The position numbers and the translations under genes are program-made. From Sipunculus nudus (taxonomy: Eukaryota; Annelida; Sipuncula; Golfingiida; Sipunculidae), in assembly GCA_026874595.1 (NCBI GenBank), contig CM049316.1:19121839-19185838 (forward strand): a stretch of DNA of 64,000 nt, written 5' to 3'. Shown piece after piece: positions 14,101-24,323 of this stretch (its first letter is position 1; the number at the start of each line of letters is the position of its first letter). The notes under the pieces were generated by a model. The model searched no databases. It was not told the origin of the DNA and saw only the letters and a program-made list of their open reading frames with translations.

Positions 14101-15810
14101 CAATCACACACAAGCACTCACACGAACGGGGAAAAACGCATACCCTCCTGGCGGAGGAAACAATTAATAGAAATAGAATACTATATGTTTGGGAAACTTA
14201 TGGCACAAAAACCGGAATCAGTAGGTAACGTATGAAAACGGGACATCAAAGTGAACGATTAAATCATTGGGAGGGAACAGTTGTGGCTCATTTGTGATTT
14301 ATCAATTATTAAATGCTGGGTTCAGAGGAAGCAGTGTATCCAAATATATTTGTGGAGTAATATTGATGTTTCCAGGAAAGAGGTGTAGATTTCCAGACAG
14401 AGCTGGATGAAGGAGACGCCCCAGGAAAAGGTTGTCCTATTCTCGAGCTGAAAGATACAAATGAGGCAAGGAAACCAGTTGAAGCGAAATGTGGAGCACC
14501 CGTGGGACAAGGGCAGGCCGGGCTCTGTGGGTATGGGATATTATGAAATTACGTTTGCTATATATTTATATCTTTATTTTATGTCCAAAATCAGTAGAAT
14601 TATGGTTTTGAGAAAAAAAATTCAATATTCAAACATGTCATAATAATGGTATCGGATAATGCAAAAAATTATGGTTTGCTTGTCTCACTTAAATATGTTA
14701 TATCAGACAACACTGTATATAAATGTTCCTTCTCTTCTTTGTTCTTAATTCTAGATCTCTTTTGCTCCGTCTTTTAATCAAAATGACTGTCTTAACACTA
14801 TGGAAGGTTTTGCGTGTATTAATATCTCAAATACGAACGCGGTCATTGCATTTATCGTCGCCACAGCCTAACATCTTATAGGTGTTTTTATTTGATCACA
14901 GTCAAAAGAAAAGATCACAGTTAAGAAAAAAGAATGAGTTGTCATTAATAACATCTTTAAATGAAAACTTGTCCGGATAGAATAATATGCGGGTATTCTT
15001 TGGTGTACATTGAATTTTTCCACCGTAACTTTTTCTACAGAATAACTATACATCATGTATCTCTGTATCTAGGACACATTACAAGGAGTACCTGATCAAA
15101 GAAATCAATCGTCACTCCCTGGATCCCGTGGACATCATGGACCAACAACAGATGTTGGCTGTGTTACAGAGAGAGCATCTAACTGCTCCTGGAGGAGGGA
15201 CACAGGTACTGGCACAGGTAAATAAGTAATATTAGGGATAGTGTTTTCTATCATTCATAGGAACAAACGGATATCCCATAGGTGGGCTGCAGGAGCATTA
15301 TCAAGTAATTCACCAAATGTATTAATATACTTGTGGTGTTTTGGATGTCACTGAGAGAGAAAGACGGACTATGTAAATAAATAATTTCATAAAATATGTA
15401 GCAGTTGATATGAGGAGACAATGACTTGGTTATGAGATGTTGTAATACATGGTTTGAGTGGTCCAAAGATACCTTACATGAGAAAGTATAATTGATCATG
15501 TTCACTGATTTTTTGTTATTAGTGCTTCAAGCGTTTAAATATTTACTAATAAATTAAAAATATTTCGACCAAACATACTTTTTAGTTGTATATCTAACTT
15601 TATTCACCTGTAGTTTACGTTTAACCGTAATTTATTATATACAGTTTACCATTCAGTTATGGCGCACAGTTTATATGTTAACAACACTTCAACTTGACTT
15701 AATGGGCATTCGAATAAATTTAAACCCCTTTGATGTTGAGCCTTGACAATAATACACTGATTGATATGTTTTGTTTATTTTAGTTCATCAGAGAAGAGCT
15801 GGTCTTGTAG
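118..15810 (+). CDS. RNF31: RBR-A: RNF31/HOIP-like RBR E3 ubiquitin ligase, 5' end outside window
   Basis: Multi-exon gene, 3' part. Supported exons: 118-228, 592-702, 1081-1200, 8470-8586 (less sure), 10620-10733, 11096-11272, 11777-11875, 12118-12207, 12881-12983, 13192-13310, 13578-13691, 14376-14530, 15073-15217, 15784-15810 (stop TAG). All junction phases agree. The order zinc fingers, RING1, IBR, RING2, LDD is that of HOIP, the LUBAC subunit that builds Met1-linked ubiquitin chains in NF-kB signalling. Diagnostic features are the RING1 segment CSICQDCF, the IBR cysteines, the RING2 active-site context [10 protein letters not shown], and the LDD segment [15 protein letters not shown]. 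From 10620 to the stop the exons encode about 380 residues. The 5' exons (PUB-type domain expected) would lie before the window. Family assignment is firm; linear-chain specificity is inferred from the LDD. Membership of the first three exons rests on shared phase 0 and the usual domain order. Confidence 0.85.
592..702 (+). CDS. RNF31: RBR-A exon: zinc-ribbon unit 2
   Basis: 111-bp phase-0 exon flanked by CCAG and GTGAGC. It encodes 37 residues with [13 protein letters not shown] and then CVSCKQDF, a complete Cx2C...Cx2C set. It has the same length and frame as the exon at 118-228, so the two look like a tandem exon duplication. The intervening introns also share wording, for example similar stretches near 290-310 and 490-515. 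Confidence 0.72.
1081..1200 (+). CDS. RNF31: RBR-A exon: RanBP2/NZF ubiquitin-binding zinc finger
   Basis: 120-bp phase-0 exon between TTTTAG and GTCAGT. It reads [15 protein letters not shown] then KKMCVICGK, an exact W-x-C-x2-C-T-x2-N...C-x2-C NZF. The Thr-Tyr pair after the second Cys is where NZFs contact the ubiquitin Ile44 patch. In HOIP the NZFs recruit NEMO, HOIL-1L/SHARPIN and ubiquitin. The remainder of the exon is a short basic tail. Confidence 0.8.
1201..4428. other. Long intron start, no gene seen
   Basis: AT-rich, with CA/GA-rich short tracts. An acceptor-like site at 3099-3110 is followed by a short open stretch to about 3211, but without a consistent donor. I see no other coding signal. 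Confidence 0.5.
3387..3437. repeat. CT microsatellite
   Basis: Near-pure CT dinucleotide tract interrupted once by CCCTTC, within a long intron of RBR-A. Confidence 0.95.
4429..5007. repeat. Tandem duplication of about 290 bp containing a foldback palindrome
   Basis: Two direct copies, 4429-4726 and 4727-5007, differ mainly in AT-tract length. A further partial copy of the same tail sequence lies at about 4258-4325. Each full copy contains a near-perfect palindrome with 35-bp arms and a 2-bp loop: 4528-4562/4565-4599 and 4816-4850/4853-4887. AT tracts lie at 4470-4513 and 4768-4801, and one of about 57 bp follows at 5043-5099. The unit lies in an intron of RBR-A and has no coding potential that I trust. 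Confidence 0.85.
5572..6262 (+). mobile_element. Probable solo LTR with a heat-shock-element-like promoter
   Basis: 691-bp unit that begins TGTGACAC and ends GTGTCACA, a perfect 8-bp inverted repeat of the TG...CA type. Inside, in the right order, are an HSE-like array at 5729-5746 (TTCtaGAGagTTCctGAA), further TTCnnGAA and GAAnnTTC dyads at 5776-5783 and 5787-5794, a TATA box at 5814-5820, and AATAAA signals near 6180 and 6203. This is the U3-R-U5 plan. No primer-binding site, internal coding region, second LTR or clear target duplication is seen, so it is called a solo LTR. Family unknown. Confidence 0.6.
5729..5820 (+). promoter_or_regulatory. HSE-like motifs and TATA box inside the LTR
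   Basis: TTC/GAG/TTC/GAA triplets at exact 5-bp spacing (5729, 5734, 5739, 5744) match the nTTCnnGAAn pattern with one mismatch. Two additional dyads and a TATATAA box follow within 75 bp. Confidence 0.45.
6504..7833 (+). mobile_element. pogo/Tigger-type DNA transposon, internally deleted
   Basis: The left end begins CAGTAGAACGTC with TTTATCCGAAA close behind. The right end is TTTCGGATAAACGACG then CTCTGCAG, an imperfect inverted match. TA lies immediately outside the left end (6502-6503) and at 7834-7835, the pogo-family target. Inside is a truncated transposase N-terminus. The interior otherwise lacks the DDE catalytic domain, so this copy is non-autonomous. Confidence 0.6.
7136..7384 (+). 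pseudogene. Tigger/CENP-B-type transposase fragment (N-terminal HTH only)
   Basis: The open stretch of 82 codons contains, from the Met at 7211, [20 protein letters not shown] followed by [18 protein letters not shown]. This is the CENP-B/Psq-type helix-turn-helix that opens pogo/Tigger transposases. Homology stops right after the recognition helix and unrelated residues run to a stop at 7384, so the second HTH and the DDE nuclease are missing. Confidence 0.7.
8005..8186 (+). CDS. Possible extra RBR-A exon, helical segment
   Basis: Open, coding-like stretch with [20 protein letters not shown] and [12 protein letters not shown], predicted helical by eye. If it ended at the weak donor TTG|GTTTAG (8186/8187) it would be phase 0, matching the next exon at 8470. 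The acceptor is uncertain (ACAAAG at 7999-8004) and its phase was not resolved. No domain recognised. It could be a random open stretch. Confidence 0.25.
8470..8586 (+). CDS. RNF31: RBR-A candidate linker exon
   Basis: 117-bp phase-0 exon between CTTACAG and GTAAGT, both strong splice signals. It encodes 39 residues, acidic at first ([20 protein letters not shown]) and then helical ([15 protein letters not shown]). Not recognised as a domain. Its position between the NZF and RING1 exons suggests part of the linker or UBA region of a HOIP-like protein. Confidence 0.5.
8587..10619. other. Intron of RBR-A, possible hAT-like remnant, otherwise empty
   Basis: Around 9058-9200 there is CAGAGTT followed by a run of short AGTACT/ACTCGAGT words, reminiscent of hAT-type termini, but no partner end was found. 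Nothing else is supported here. Confidence 0.3.
10620..11272 (+). CDS. RNF31: RBR-A RING1 (two exons)
   Basis: Exons 10620-10733 and 11096-11272. The first ends [18 protein letters not shown] and supplies the first Cys pair. The second supplies [10 protein letters not shown] and [13 protein letters not shown]1 recruits the ubiquitin-charged E2. The intron between them has a GC donor (CGG|GCAAGT), because the only nearby GT would break phase. The exon at 10620 opens with an in-frame ATG, so an internal promoter is possible, but the acceptor TGACAG argues for an internal exon. Confidence 0.85.
11777..12983 (+). CDS. RNF31: RBR-A IBR domain (three exons)
   Basis: Exons 11777-11875 (helical linker ending DFFWCSH), 12118-12207 ([11 protein letters not shown] then [16 protein letters not shown]) and 12881-12983 ([13 protein letters not shown]). 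The Cys pattern and the W-E-x-x-H...C ending match the IBR of HOIP, including the linking helix after RING1. Confidence 0.85.
12543..12720 (-). CDS. Antisense coding-like stretch in an RBR-A intron, terminal exon or retro-fragment
   Basis: Read on the minus strand from 12720, one base then 58 codons to a TGA at 12543-12545. It includes [30 protein letters not shown] and [15 protein letters not shown]. The composition is protein-like and an acceptor-like GTTACAG sits just upstream (12721-12727). I do not recognise the family. It could be the last exon of a nested gene, a decayed gene fragment, or chance. Confidence 0.35.
13192..13310 (+). CDS. RNF31: RBR-A catalytic RING2 exon
   Basis: 119-bp exon (phase 1 in, phase 0 out): [20 protein letters not shown] then [12 protein letters not shown] in overlapping order. 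The Cys in RGGCKH (codon 13236-13238) aligns with the HOIP active-site Cys that accepts ubiquitin from the E2, and the His two residues later is the expected general base. All zinc ligands are present, so this ligase should be catalytically competent. Confidence 0.88.
13578..15810 (+). CDS. RNF31: RBR-A linear-ubiquitin-determining (LDD) region and C-terminus
   Basis: Exons 13578-13691, 14376-14530, 15073-15217 and 15784-15810. Landmarks: [58 protein letters not shown]. These match the LDD of HOIP, which holds the acceptor ubiquitin for Met1 linkage. The last exon encodes FIREELVL and TAG. The intervening sequence at 15218-15783 and 13692-14375 shows no other gene. Confidence 0.87.
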
Positions 15811-15949
15811 AATATGCGGATCATAAGCAGTGGCGAGCCAATAGCTTTAATCATATGTAACTACAGGCATTTTTTGGGAATTGACTGCTTTGTTACATTT
15901 GTTTAATGTAAATATGGATCAGAATAGTGGCGATATTTTGATGTAAAAA

Positions 15950-15955
15950 AATAAA
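15950..15955 (+). terminator. Polyadenylation signal of RBR-A
   Basis: AATAAA 140 bp after the stop codon. Another AATAAA follows near 15982. Confidence 0.5.
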
Positions 15956-16776
15956 CTGTTAAGTTGGTGTTTCGCACGGAAAAATAAATAAACACATGTT
16001 GAAACATTAAGTATATTTAATGGTCCAGTAGTACCTTCATCCATAATGCAAATCAGCTGGCACCAAAAGAGAAAAATTATTTATTTTTCTTTATCTATGT
16101 ATCTAAGTACACAAATTTGATAAAGTGTTCAAACAATATAATTTGCATATTATGCAAAGTAACTTTCGTCAATAGACCTGCACAGAAAATATAATATTTG
16201 AAACTGGTCACTTCTTCAATTTAAAAACGAAACCTTTGTTACTACAATGCAGGTCTCAATGATGTTGTAATCATAATACCACTTTGATATGATTTTATTT
16301 ATGCATAATTGTTTAAAAGACATATTTTTTTCTTAATGTAAGCTGCATTTAGCCATTTTTTAATTATTTTAGTCATGCATGCCTTGCAGCTTGCATCTCA
16401 TCTTGTATTTAAAAAAAAAATTACTATTTTCAAAATTGGTCAAATTTACAATGGATTGCAACAGTTACACGCGCAAACATAAAGGTACATTTATGCACAC
16501 ACACATATGCAAATGAGTAATTAGCCAGCAGGAATACATTTGTAACACTGCTGAATGTATTTTAAAATAAATGTATCAAACTTACAGCGTTGAGAGTTTG
16601 GTTTATAAGAAAATCGGGAATGTTTGAAGTGTGACGCTGTGCCGGTAGGTTTTTACTCTGGCATCATAAGGTCAGGTTATATGAGAGATTTATTGTGATA
16701 TTGAGATAAAATGAATGGTTATAGAGGAACAACCCAAGTAGGCATGAAATGAGTCATATGAACAAAATATATGAGG

Positions 16777-19612
16777 TGTTTAGCTCAGCTGACTGTAAAT
16801 CATATGAGCTATAGCGATCACTCTTTATCCGTCGTCCGTCTGTCCGTCTGTCCGTCCGTTCTTCCGTTAACCAGGCACAAATCGTAACCGCTGGACCTTG
16901 AATCTTGTAACTTGACATTCTGAGAGGTCAATGAAAAATCTCCTAGGAAACAAGAAATTAGGTCTCTGTTACCCATATCCTTCGAGGTATGGGGCCCAAA
17001 AGTACCCCCCCCCCAAGAATAGTCAAACTTTTCATACAAAAACTTCAATATCTCATTAACTACATCACTGATGGTCATGAATTTTTACATACATATTGAT
17101 CATGAAATGTTCCATCAGTTCCTGCAGACTGGTGGCGCCACCTGCATTTTTTATTTCTTATGAATTTTTTCCCTAATTTTGAGACCTTTAAAAATGTGAA
17201 CATCTGTTAACAAGGCACAAATCGTAAAGACTGGACCTAGAATCTTATGAAACCATTGAAGACCTATGAAAAGTCTCCATGGAAACCCGAAATTAGGTCT
17301 CTGTTACCCATAATCTTTGAGCTATGAAGACCTATGAAGAGTCTCCATGGAAACCCGAAATTAGGTCTCTGTTACCCATAATCTTTGAGCTATGACACTC
17401 CAAAGTACAGCTCAGAATAATAAAAAATTTGATACAAAAGCTGAAGTATCTGAACAACTAATGCAGAGATCACCATAATTGTTTGCATGGATATTGATCA
17501 TGGAGTGTTTCATCAGTTTTTGCAGACTGGTGGCACCACCTGTATTTGTTCGGGGTTTTTAACGAATTGTTTTCTCTATTTTTCAGACCTTTAAAGATAT
17601 GAACATCTGTTAACAGGTCACAAATCGTAAAGACTGGACCTAGAATCTTCATTCTTGACACAGTGAGAGACTTATGAAAAATCTCCATGGAAACCTGAAA
17701 TTAGGTCTCTGTTACCCATATCCTTTGAGCTGTGGGGCTTCCAATTACCCCCCAGAATAATGGAAAATTTGATAAAAACAAACTGCAACATCTCAATAAC
17801 TTCAACACTGATGTTCATGATTTTTGGCATACATATTGATCAAGAGATGTTCCTTCAGTTCCTGCAGATTGGTGGCTCCACCTGAATTTTTTTTTAAATT
17901 TTTACAATTTTTTTCCCTCTATTTTTTAGACCTTTAAGGATGCGGTTGTCTGTCAACAGGGTGCAAATCGTAGCGACTGGACCTCGAATCTTCATTCTTG
18001 ACAAAATGGGAGACCCATGAAAAGTCTCCATGGAAACCTGAAATTAGGTCTCTGTTACCCATATCCTTTGAGCTATGGCACTCCAAAGTACAGCTCAGAA
18101 TAATGGAAAATTTGATACAAAAGCTGAAGTATCTGAACAACTAATACAGAGATCACCATTATTGTTTGCATGGATATTGATCATAGAGTGTTTCATCAGT
18201 TTCTGCAGACTGGTGGCACCACCTGTATTTGTTCGGGGTTTTTAACGAATTGTTTTCTCTATTTTTCAGACCTTTAAATATCTGAACATCTGTTAACAGG
18301 TCACAAATCGTAAGGACTGGACCTAGAACTTCATTCTTGACACAGTGAGAGACCTATGAAAAGTCTCCATGGAAACCTGAAAAAAAATGTCTCTGTTACC
18401 CATATCCTTTGAGCTTTGGGGCTCCCAATTACCCCCCAGTATAATGGAAATTTGATAAACACAAACTGCAACATCTCAATAACTTCAACACTGATGGTCA
18501 TGATTTTTGGCATACATATTGATCAAGAGGTGTTCCATCGGTTCCTGCAGACTGGTGGCTCCACCTGTATTTTTTTCAATTTTTTACAATTTTTTTTCTC
18601 TATTTTTTTAGACCTTTAAGGATGTAGTTATTTGTCAACAGGGTACAAATCGTAACGACTGGACCTAGAATCTTCATTCTTGACACAATGGGAGACCCAT
18701 GGAGAGTCTCCATGGAAACCTGAAATTAGGTCTCTGTTACCCATATCCTTTGAGCTATGACACTCCAAAGTACAGCCAAGAATAATGGAACATTTTATAA
18801 AAAGCTGAAGTATCTAAACAACTAATGCAGAGATCACTAAAATTGTTTGCATGGATATTAATCATGGAGTGTTTCATCAGTTTCTGCAGACTGGTGGCAC
18901 CACCTGTATTTGTCCGGGTTTTTTTACAATTTTTTTTTCTATTTTTGAGACCTTTAAAGATATGAACATTTGTTAAATAGGGCACAAATCATAAAAACTT
19001 GACCTAGAATCTTCATTTTTGACACACTGGGAGACCCCTGAAAAGTCTCCATGGAAACCTGAAATTAGGTCTCTGTTTCCCATATCCTTTAAGCTGTATG
19101 GCTCCAAAATACCCCGAGGATAATGAAAAATCTGATACAAAAACTGCAGTATCTCAATAACTACAACACTGATGGTCATGATTTTTTGCATACATATTGA
19201 TCATGAGGTGTTCCATGAGTTTCTGCAGACTAGGTGCGCCACCTCTATTTTTTTTAATTTTTAAGATTTTTTTCCTCTATTTTTGAGACCTTTAAAGATG
19301 TGGTTATATGTCAACAGGGTACAAATCGTAACAACTGGACCTAGAATCTTCATTCTTGACATGCAAGGAGGAAACCTGAAATTAGGTCTCTGTTACCCAT
19401 ATTCTTCAAGCTATAGGACTCCGAAGTATCCCTCAGAATAATGGAAAATTTGATACAAAAGCTGAAGTATCTGAACAACTAATGCAGAGATCACCATGAT
19501 TCTTTGCATGGATATTGACCATTAAGTGGGTTTTTTAAGTTCCTGCAGACTGGTGGAGCCACCTGTATTTTTTTAAAGTTTACGCATTATTTCTCTATTT
19601 TTTAGATATATA
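16777..19612 (+). repeat. Satellite-bearing element A: dimeric tandem array
   Basis: Begins TTTAGCTCAGCTGACTG, then a CCGTC/TCCGT-rich block, then about eight units of roughly 340 bp, each opening with CACAAATCGTAA or a variant (about 16875, 17216, 17619, 17961, 18301, 18645, 18982, 19320). The units alternate between two types: one with TTGTTTGCATGGATATTGAT (near 17480, 18165, 18848, 19500), the other with GGCATACATATTGATCA or a variant (near 17080, 17828, 18510, 19187). The true period is therefore about 680 bp. A 66-bp local duplication lies at about 17265-17395. Open stretches on the minus strand here are by-products of the repeat. Confidence 0.85.
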
Positions 19613-19659
19613 AATCTAAAAAATCTTGGCCTGTTGGTTCATCTGTTTGATGCTTCAGT

Positions 19660-20095
19660 TGAATGGGTATATACTACCATTCAGAGTAGAATGTGTGGAG
19701 GTTGAGCCATAGGCTATCAGGGTCAACCCGTACAGTGGTTAGGAGCTAGCTTGCTGATTAAAGCTTAGGTCTCACGACGTTTTGTCCACGGTTCAATACG
19801 TTCATGAAGGTCGTGGAAGAACTTGGTAGCACGTGTCCTTTGCTGAGAATACATTGAATGAACATCAGTGGTCTTTTAAATGTCCAAAGAGCACGGGAGA
19901 GAACGGCCCTAACCCAGGGTGAGGGCTCTTCAGGCTTAATGGGAAGGCTGTGCCCGATGACCGTGTTTCGCCCACAAACGATTGCGCCTTTCGTTGGTTC
20001 CTCAATGGTATGACCCAGCAACGGTGACGATTACACACCAAGAGGCCGCAGGTGTAGTAGTCACCGAGCCTGGTAAACACCAGGATATAAGTTAA
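19660..20095 (+). repeat. Possible tRNA-derived SINE
   Basis: AGTGGTTAGGAGCTAGC (A-box-like, near 19733) and CACGGTTCAATAC (B-box-like, near 19788) have roughly tRNA spacing and are followed by a moderately GC-rich body. No 3' tail repeat or target duplication was established. Confidence 0.3.
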
Positions 20096-20099
20096 AGCC

Positions 20100-22470
20100 T
20101 GTAATAATACCCGGTAGTCTGAAACAGGAATGGAATTATGCAGATGTACATATACTTTGAGTTATGCTTGCATTAAAAAATTTAGGCATTTGCCTCCTAC
20201 ATAAAATATTTAATAAAAAATAGGGAGCAGTCAGAGATCATATTCATACATTCGCAAATATTCTCTAAACCACACTCGGATCTACAATGTTTCACGTCTA
20301 GACCATCTAGATCTTTTATATGTCTGAATATATTCGATACCTATTAAATGGAAAGGATTCAAGTAGTAAACAATTATTTTTCCACACATCTGTCCCCTCA
20401 TCACACTAAACACAGAATAAATAGTCCCATAGAAATTGATCATCTGATATTGTATAACCACTCCAAGTCCGGACAACGATACGTATATGATATTGAAGTA
20501 AATACACGTCTTTGTGTTGTACAAATCCGTATGTTTTAAAAACGGAGATATGATAATAAGTAGTTAGAACTTAATAAAAAAAGAACTGTTTTGTTAAATG
20601 TTCACTTATAATTTCGCATCACTATGTGTGCGTATCCGTGAATCAGTTGAGGTTTTATATCACATATATGTATGCATTCACGAAACGTTTGAAATGTCCA
20701 TTTAATTATGATAAAGGTATTCACACGTTACGAACGATATGTTATTATTAAGCCGTCTTGACATCAGATTTCATATTTTTTTTTAAATTCTGAACTGATA
20801 AGACATTATAACGAATCTCTGAAATATCACCATTGTGCCACTCAAGCACCGGGTGGGTTCGCACCGAGACTTTCAGCTTCGCGTTAACCACAAGGTGTGC
20901 GACTATATCTCACAAACTTTCTGACCATTTTCCAGGATTTTAATAAATGCGCAGAGCTGTTACTACGGTCCATATAGTGGTCACTTAATGCCTGAGCCAC
21001 ACGCTGTGTGTGCTGCATAGATAACTGATACCCCCAGCTGCTGGCAGGGTGAAGGCGCCAGGCAACTACAGAGGATCCAGCGTAACTGGAGCATAATTTT
21101 CTCTTTCAAAATGCTTGATTGGACCGGAACAAATCGAATTTGTCCAATTAACCCGATCTTATCAATGACGTCATTAATCAACCTATCAACACATGTACCT
21201 GATTGCCCAGTGAGACAGTTACATGTGCCACAGTAAAGACATTGGACTGGGGCTAACAACACTGGGTAACATTCAGGGTACAGGGTAAACCTAACATTTT
21301 TAACAGGCTATATATACTTTTTAATTCAATCTTTGACAACAAATGCATTACTTCCTGAATTTCTTGATATGTGTGGCTCTGTAAAACATGTAATATTTAG
21401 TTGATTTTATTTTTTTACAATCGGTGTAACACCTAAAATTCACTCTCCCAGGCAATTTGAGACCTAGTTATGAGCACATCAGTACTCAAGTTAGGCCTAT
21501 TTCGTTAGGCACACATTCTGGTTTGGCCGTTTTCTTTTTTATTATATTTTATGTATCTAGCATCTTAACAGGTGCCTAATTACTTTCAATAATAATTTTA
21601 AATATTCAAAAATTATTTTAATTTATCAACAACACATGAGAAAACAATTAGTAAATTAACTGAATTAATATGCACTATTACGAATTTGATTTTTTTACAG
21701 TGACTTGATGACTTCTAAATAGTATTTAATATAACTAGTAATTTTTACCAGTTACTTTTTTCATACAGTTTTGAAATATCGATATCTTTTTTATATTTTG
21801 CTAGTCGTGCCAAAACTGATTTTGTTGGTAACAAACCTGTGTTTCTGTTACAAATTTAGACATCTAAATGGGTTGGGATTAATGACAGGCTTAATGTGAA
21901 AGTCAATACCGAGTATTTAAACGTTTAATATAGTAAATGTTTAAGTAGGTCTGATAAATCATATATCAAAGAACCGTCCAAGGAAATGTGCATGTCTAAT
22001 CGATGACTTATTGCTGAACGATAATATTCCCTTAAGCAAAAAGAAAGAAGTGCTGAACATTGTCATGATTATTAGTCGTCCATTAATATTCTCTCCTAAC
22101 ATCTTATGATAACTGCATCAAGATCAAGTGTCAATAAGTTGCACTTGTATCGCTCTGTGCTAAACCACAGCCCAGAATTCTCTAATTGACAAAGTATTTA
22201 CACATATAAGACCAAAAGAAATTACTGTCAAATATAGTCATTTTTCGTGTTTGAACTTTCCTTATTTTAACATGATAAAGAATGTTTCGTATATATATAT
22301 TTAGATATAGAGAGTATGATTAGATAATTGTTTTTTTTTTGCGGATTATATTTTTATTGTATGTAATACCATGTTTAGTCATTAGTGTGGGAAGCTCAGT
22401 TTGGAGTAGCACCTGGTTTGTTAGATATCGACATAAAAGAGATTAAGCGATCAGTATAGAACACCTGCAC
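20100..22470. other. Intergenic, no gene seen
   Basis: AT-rich sequence with only short, unconvincing open frames on both strands. Confidence 0.5.
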
Positions 22471-22479
22471 CTTTAATGT

Positions 22480-23365
22480 TCCTTTCCTGTTGAGCTGCAC
22501 ATCGTGAGAAGCTGGTCTCGTACGATGGTTTCCTTAGCAACGGTGTTTAGCTGGCGCCAACTTGTATGTTTTTGTCTGTGTATTTCGCTTAGAATAGTTT
22601 TTCCTACGTATTTTGCCTGGGGGCTTGTCCACTGTAATATGTTTGTGACTGCGAAACAGATGGATAGTGGTGCTGATTGGCGGAGGAGTCTGGCGGGACT
22701 TGTGACGTTAGGCAATGGGACAAAACTGGAGAGCGGGCGATGATCGACAGAAGACCCGGTAGCCGCTTTGAGAGTGGTGTTGTACTTGTGTGTAGCTCTG
22801 AGCAGTCCAACCGGGTGGTCTACTTTTCATAGAGCCTTGTGGGGCTATAGCGTCATAGTGCATGGACAGTCAGGCGGGAGAGCCATCGTACTGCAGAGAC
22901 GGTAGTGATGTTTGCCGATGGACAGGCAATTCTAGTCGTTTAGAGAGCCCTCAGTTACAGGCGAGAGACTTCGTCTTGACGCTGAGTTGTAAAGGTGCTG
23001 AGATTCGCTAGTGAGAGTTTACTCGGTATCCGACTGCCGGAGAGTGGCAGTTGAGTGCAGCTAAGATAGAGAGAGCTGTAGACAGAGGGCTCTAACACAG
23101 AACATTTGTGAATTAACGCTTGATTTGTATCCCCGGACTTGTAACGCGTGTTCTGCGGTTAAGGCCTTCCGCTAGAGGTGATCGAACTACAGGACGAGTC
23201 AGTGATTTGGAGTTTACTGTATACACAGGGATAACGCTTAAACTGTGGACTTGTCTGTGAGGAGTCACGTGATGCGAATCAGCTGTTCGGAGGACTTTGT
23301 TTATGCATAGTGTTGAATAGGACTGTGTTATTTTTTTCTTGATGTTGACATCCACCCAGTGATCT
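22480..23365 (+). promoter_or_regulatory. GC-richer CpG-bearing block, possible promoter/5' UTR of the TIR receptor
   Basis: Composition rises clearly above its AT-rich surroundings, with many CpGs and CCAAT-like ATTGG at 22676-22680. The block closes on a perfect donor GTAAGT at 23366. A candidate non-coding exon between ATTGTAG (ending 24057) and CACAG|GTAGTG (near 24271) would bridge to the receptor. No TATA box seen. It could instead be part of an LTR or an unrelated first exon. Confidence 0.3.
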
Positions 23366-24323
23366 GTAAGTACCAATTTATTTGTTATTGATATTTTTTT
23401 TTGGTAAACGTACAACTGTCTTTAATTATAATTGGAGTATATATAGTGTGTGTGTAATCTCAGGTCTGCCTAGTATAGTATATTATGTTTGATATTTATA
23501 TATTCATGTCCGGTTTCAATATGAGGATTCCATCAGTTAATCATCCGATAAAATATATAACACTTGTTGTTAAATTCACATCTATTTTGTTCCTCTTATT
23601 CTCAATTGTTATTGTTAAACAATAAAAGAAACCAATGCAGAGTATAAGTGAAATAAGTGTTTCATGGTGAAAAAGGCACATAAGGAAAATTATGAGAATA
23701 AAGATTGGTTTTACTGTTAAATAGCTGACTTTGCGAGGTTTGACTGACCATATAGGATCAGATATAGTAAAATTAAACAGGGTTTAAAGGCCTCAGCTGC
23801 AGACAGACATAAAATATCATTCAAATTGTTGCTCTAAAAATGGGATAAAATGAGTTGTAACAGCTATATTTCTAAAAAAATACGGTTTTCCAGATTCCTC
23901 GGTTCTTCATTTCTTTGCCACTCTGATGTGAAACGCGTCCTTATTCCGCTCAAATCTAATCTATTTTAACCAATTCTGAACTTGAACAACTGAAGAAAAT
24001 TAGCTTTCTAAACATACCAAAATGAAAATTACTGAGTAAAATCATTTAATATTGTAGGATGTTCCTGCTGATTCATCCACCAGTCAGCTACAGTGGCCCT
24101 TTGTATTACAATGAGAAGGAAAGCGGACACCCCTGCTGCGGTGGTAACCACTGGGGCGTATTCGTATAATACTTTTGCGATAACCGGGGCAGGAACCCAG
24201 CGGATTCACTGCATCCATGTACTTTCGTAAAGGGCCACCTTTTCACCGTACCACAAGGTCCAGAGACACAGGTAGTGACCATTTATATAAGTATATATAT
24301 TTGGGTCAAAGCAGTTTTACATC

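Noticed and set aside
16818-19191. Several minus-strand open frames of 60-86 codons
   Set aside because: They are repeated translations of the satellite units and drift with the repeat, not with codon constraint.
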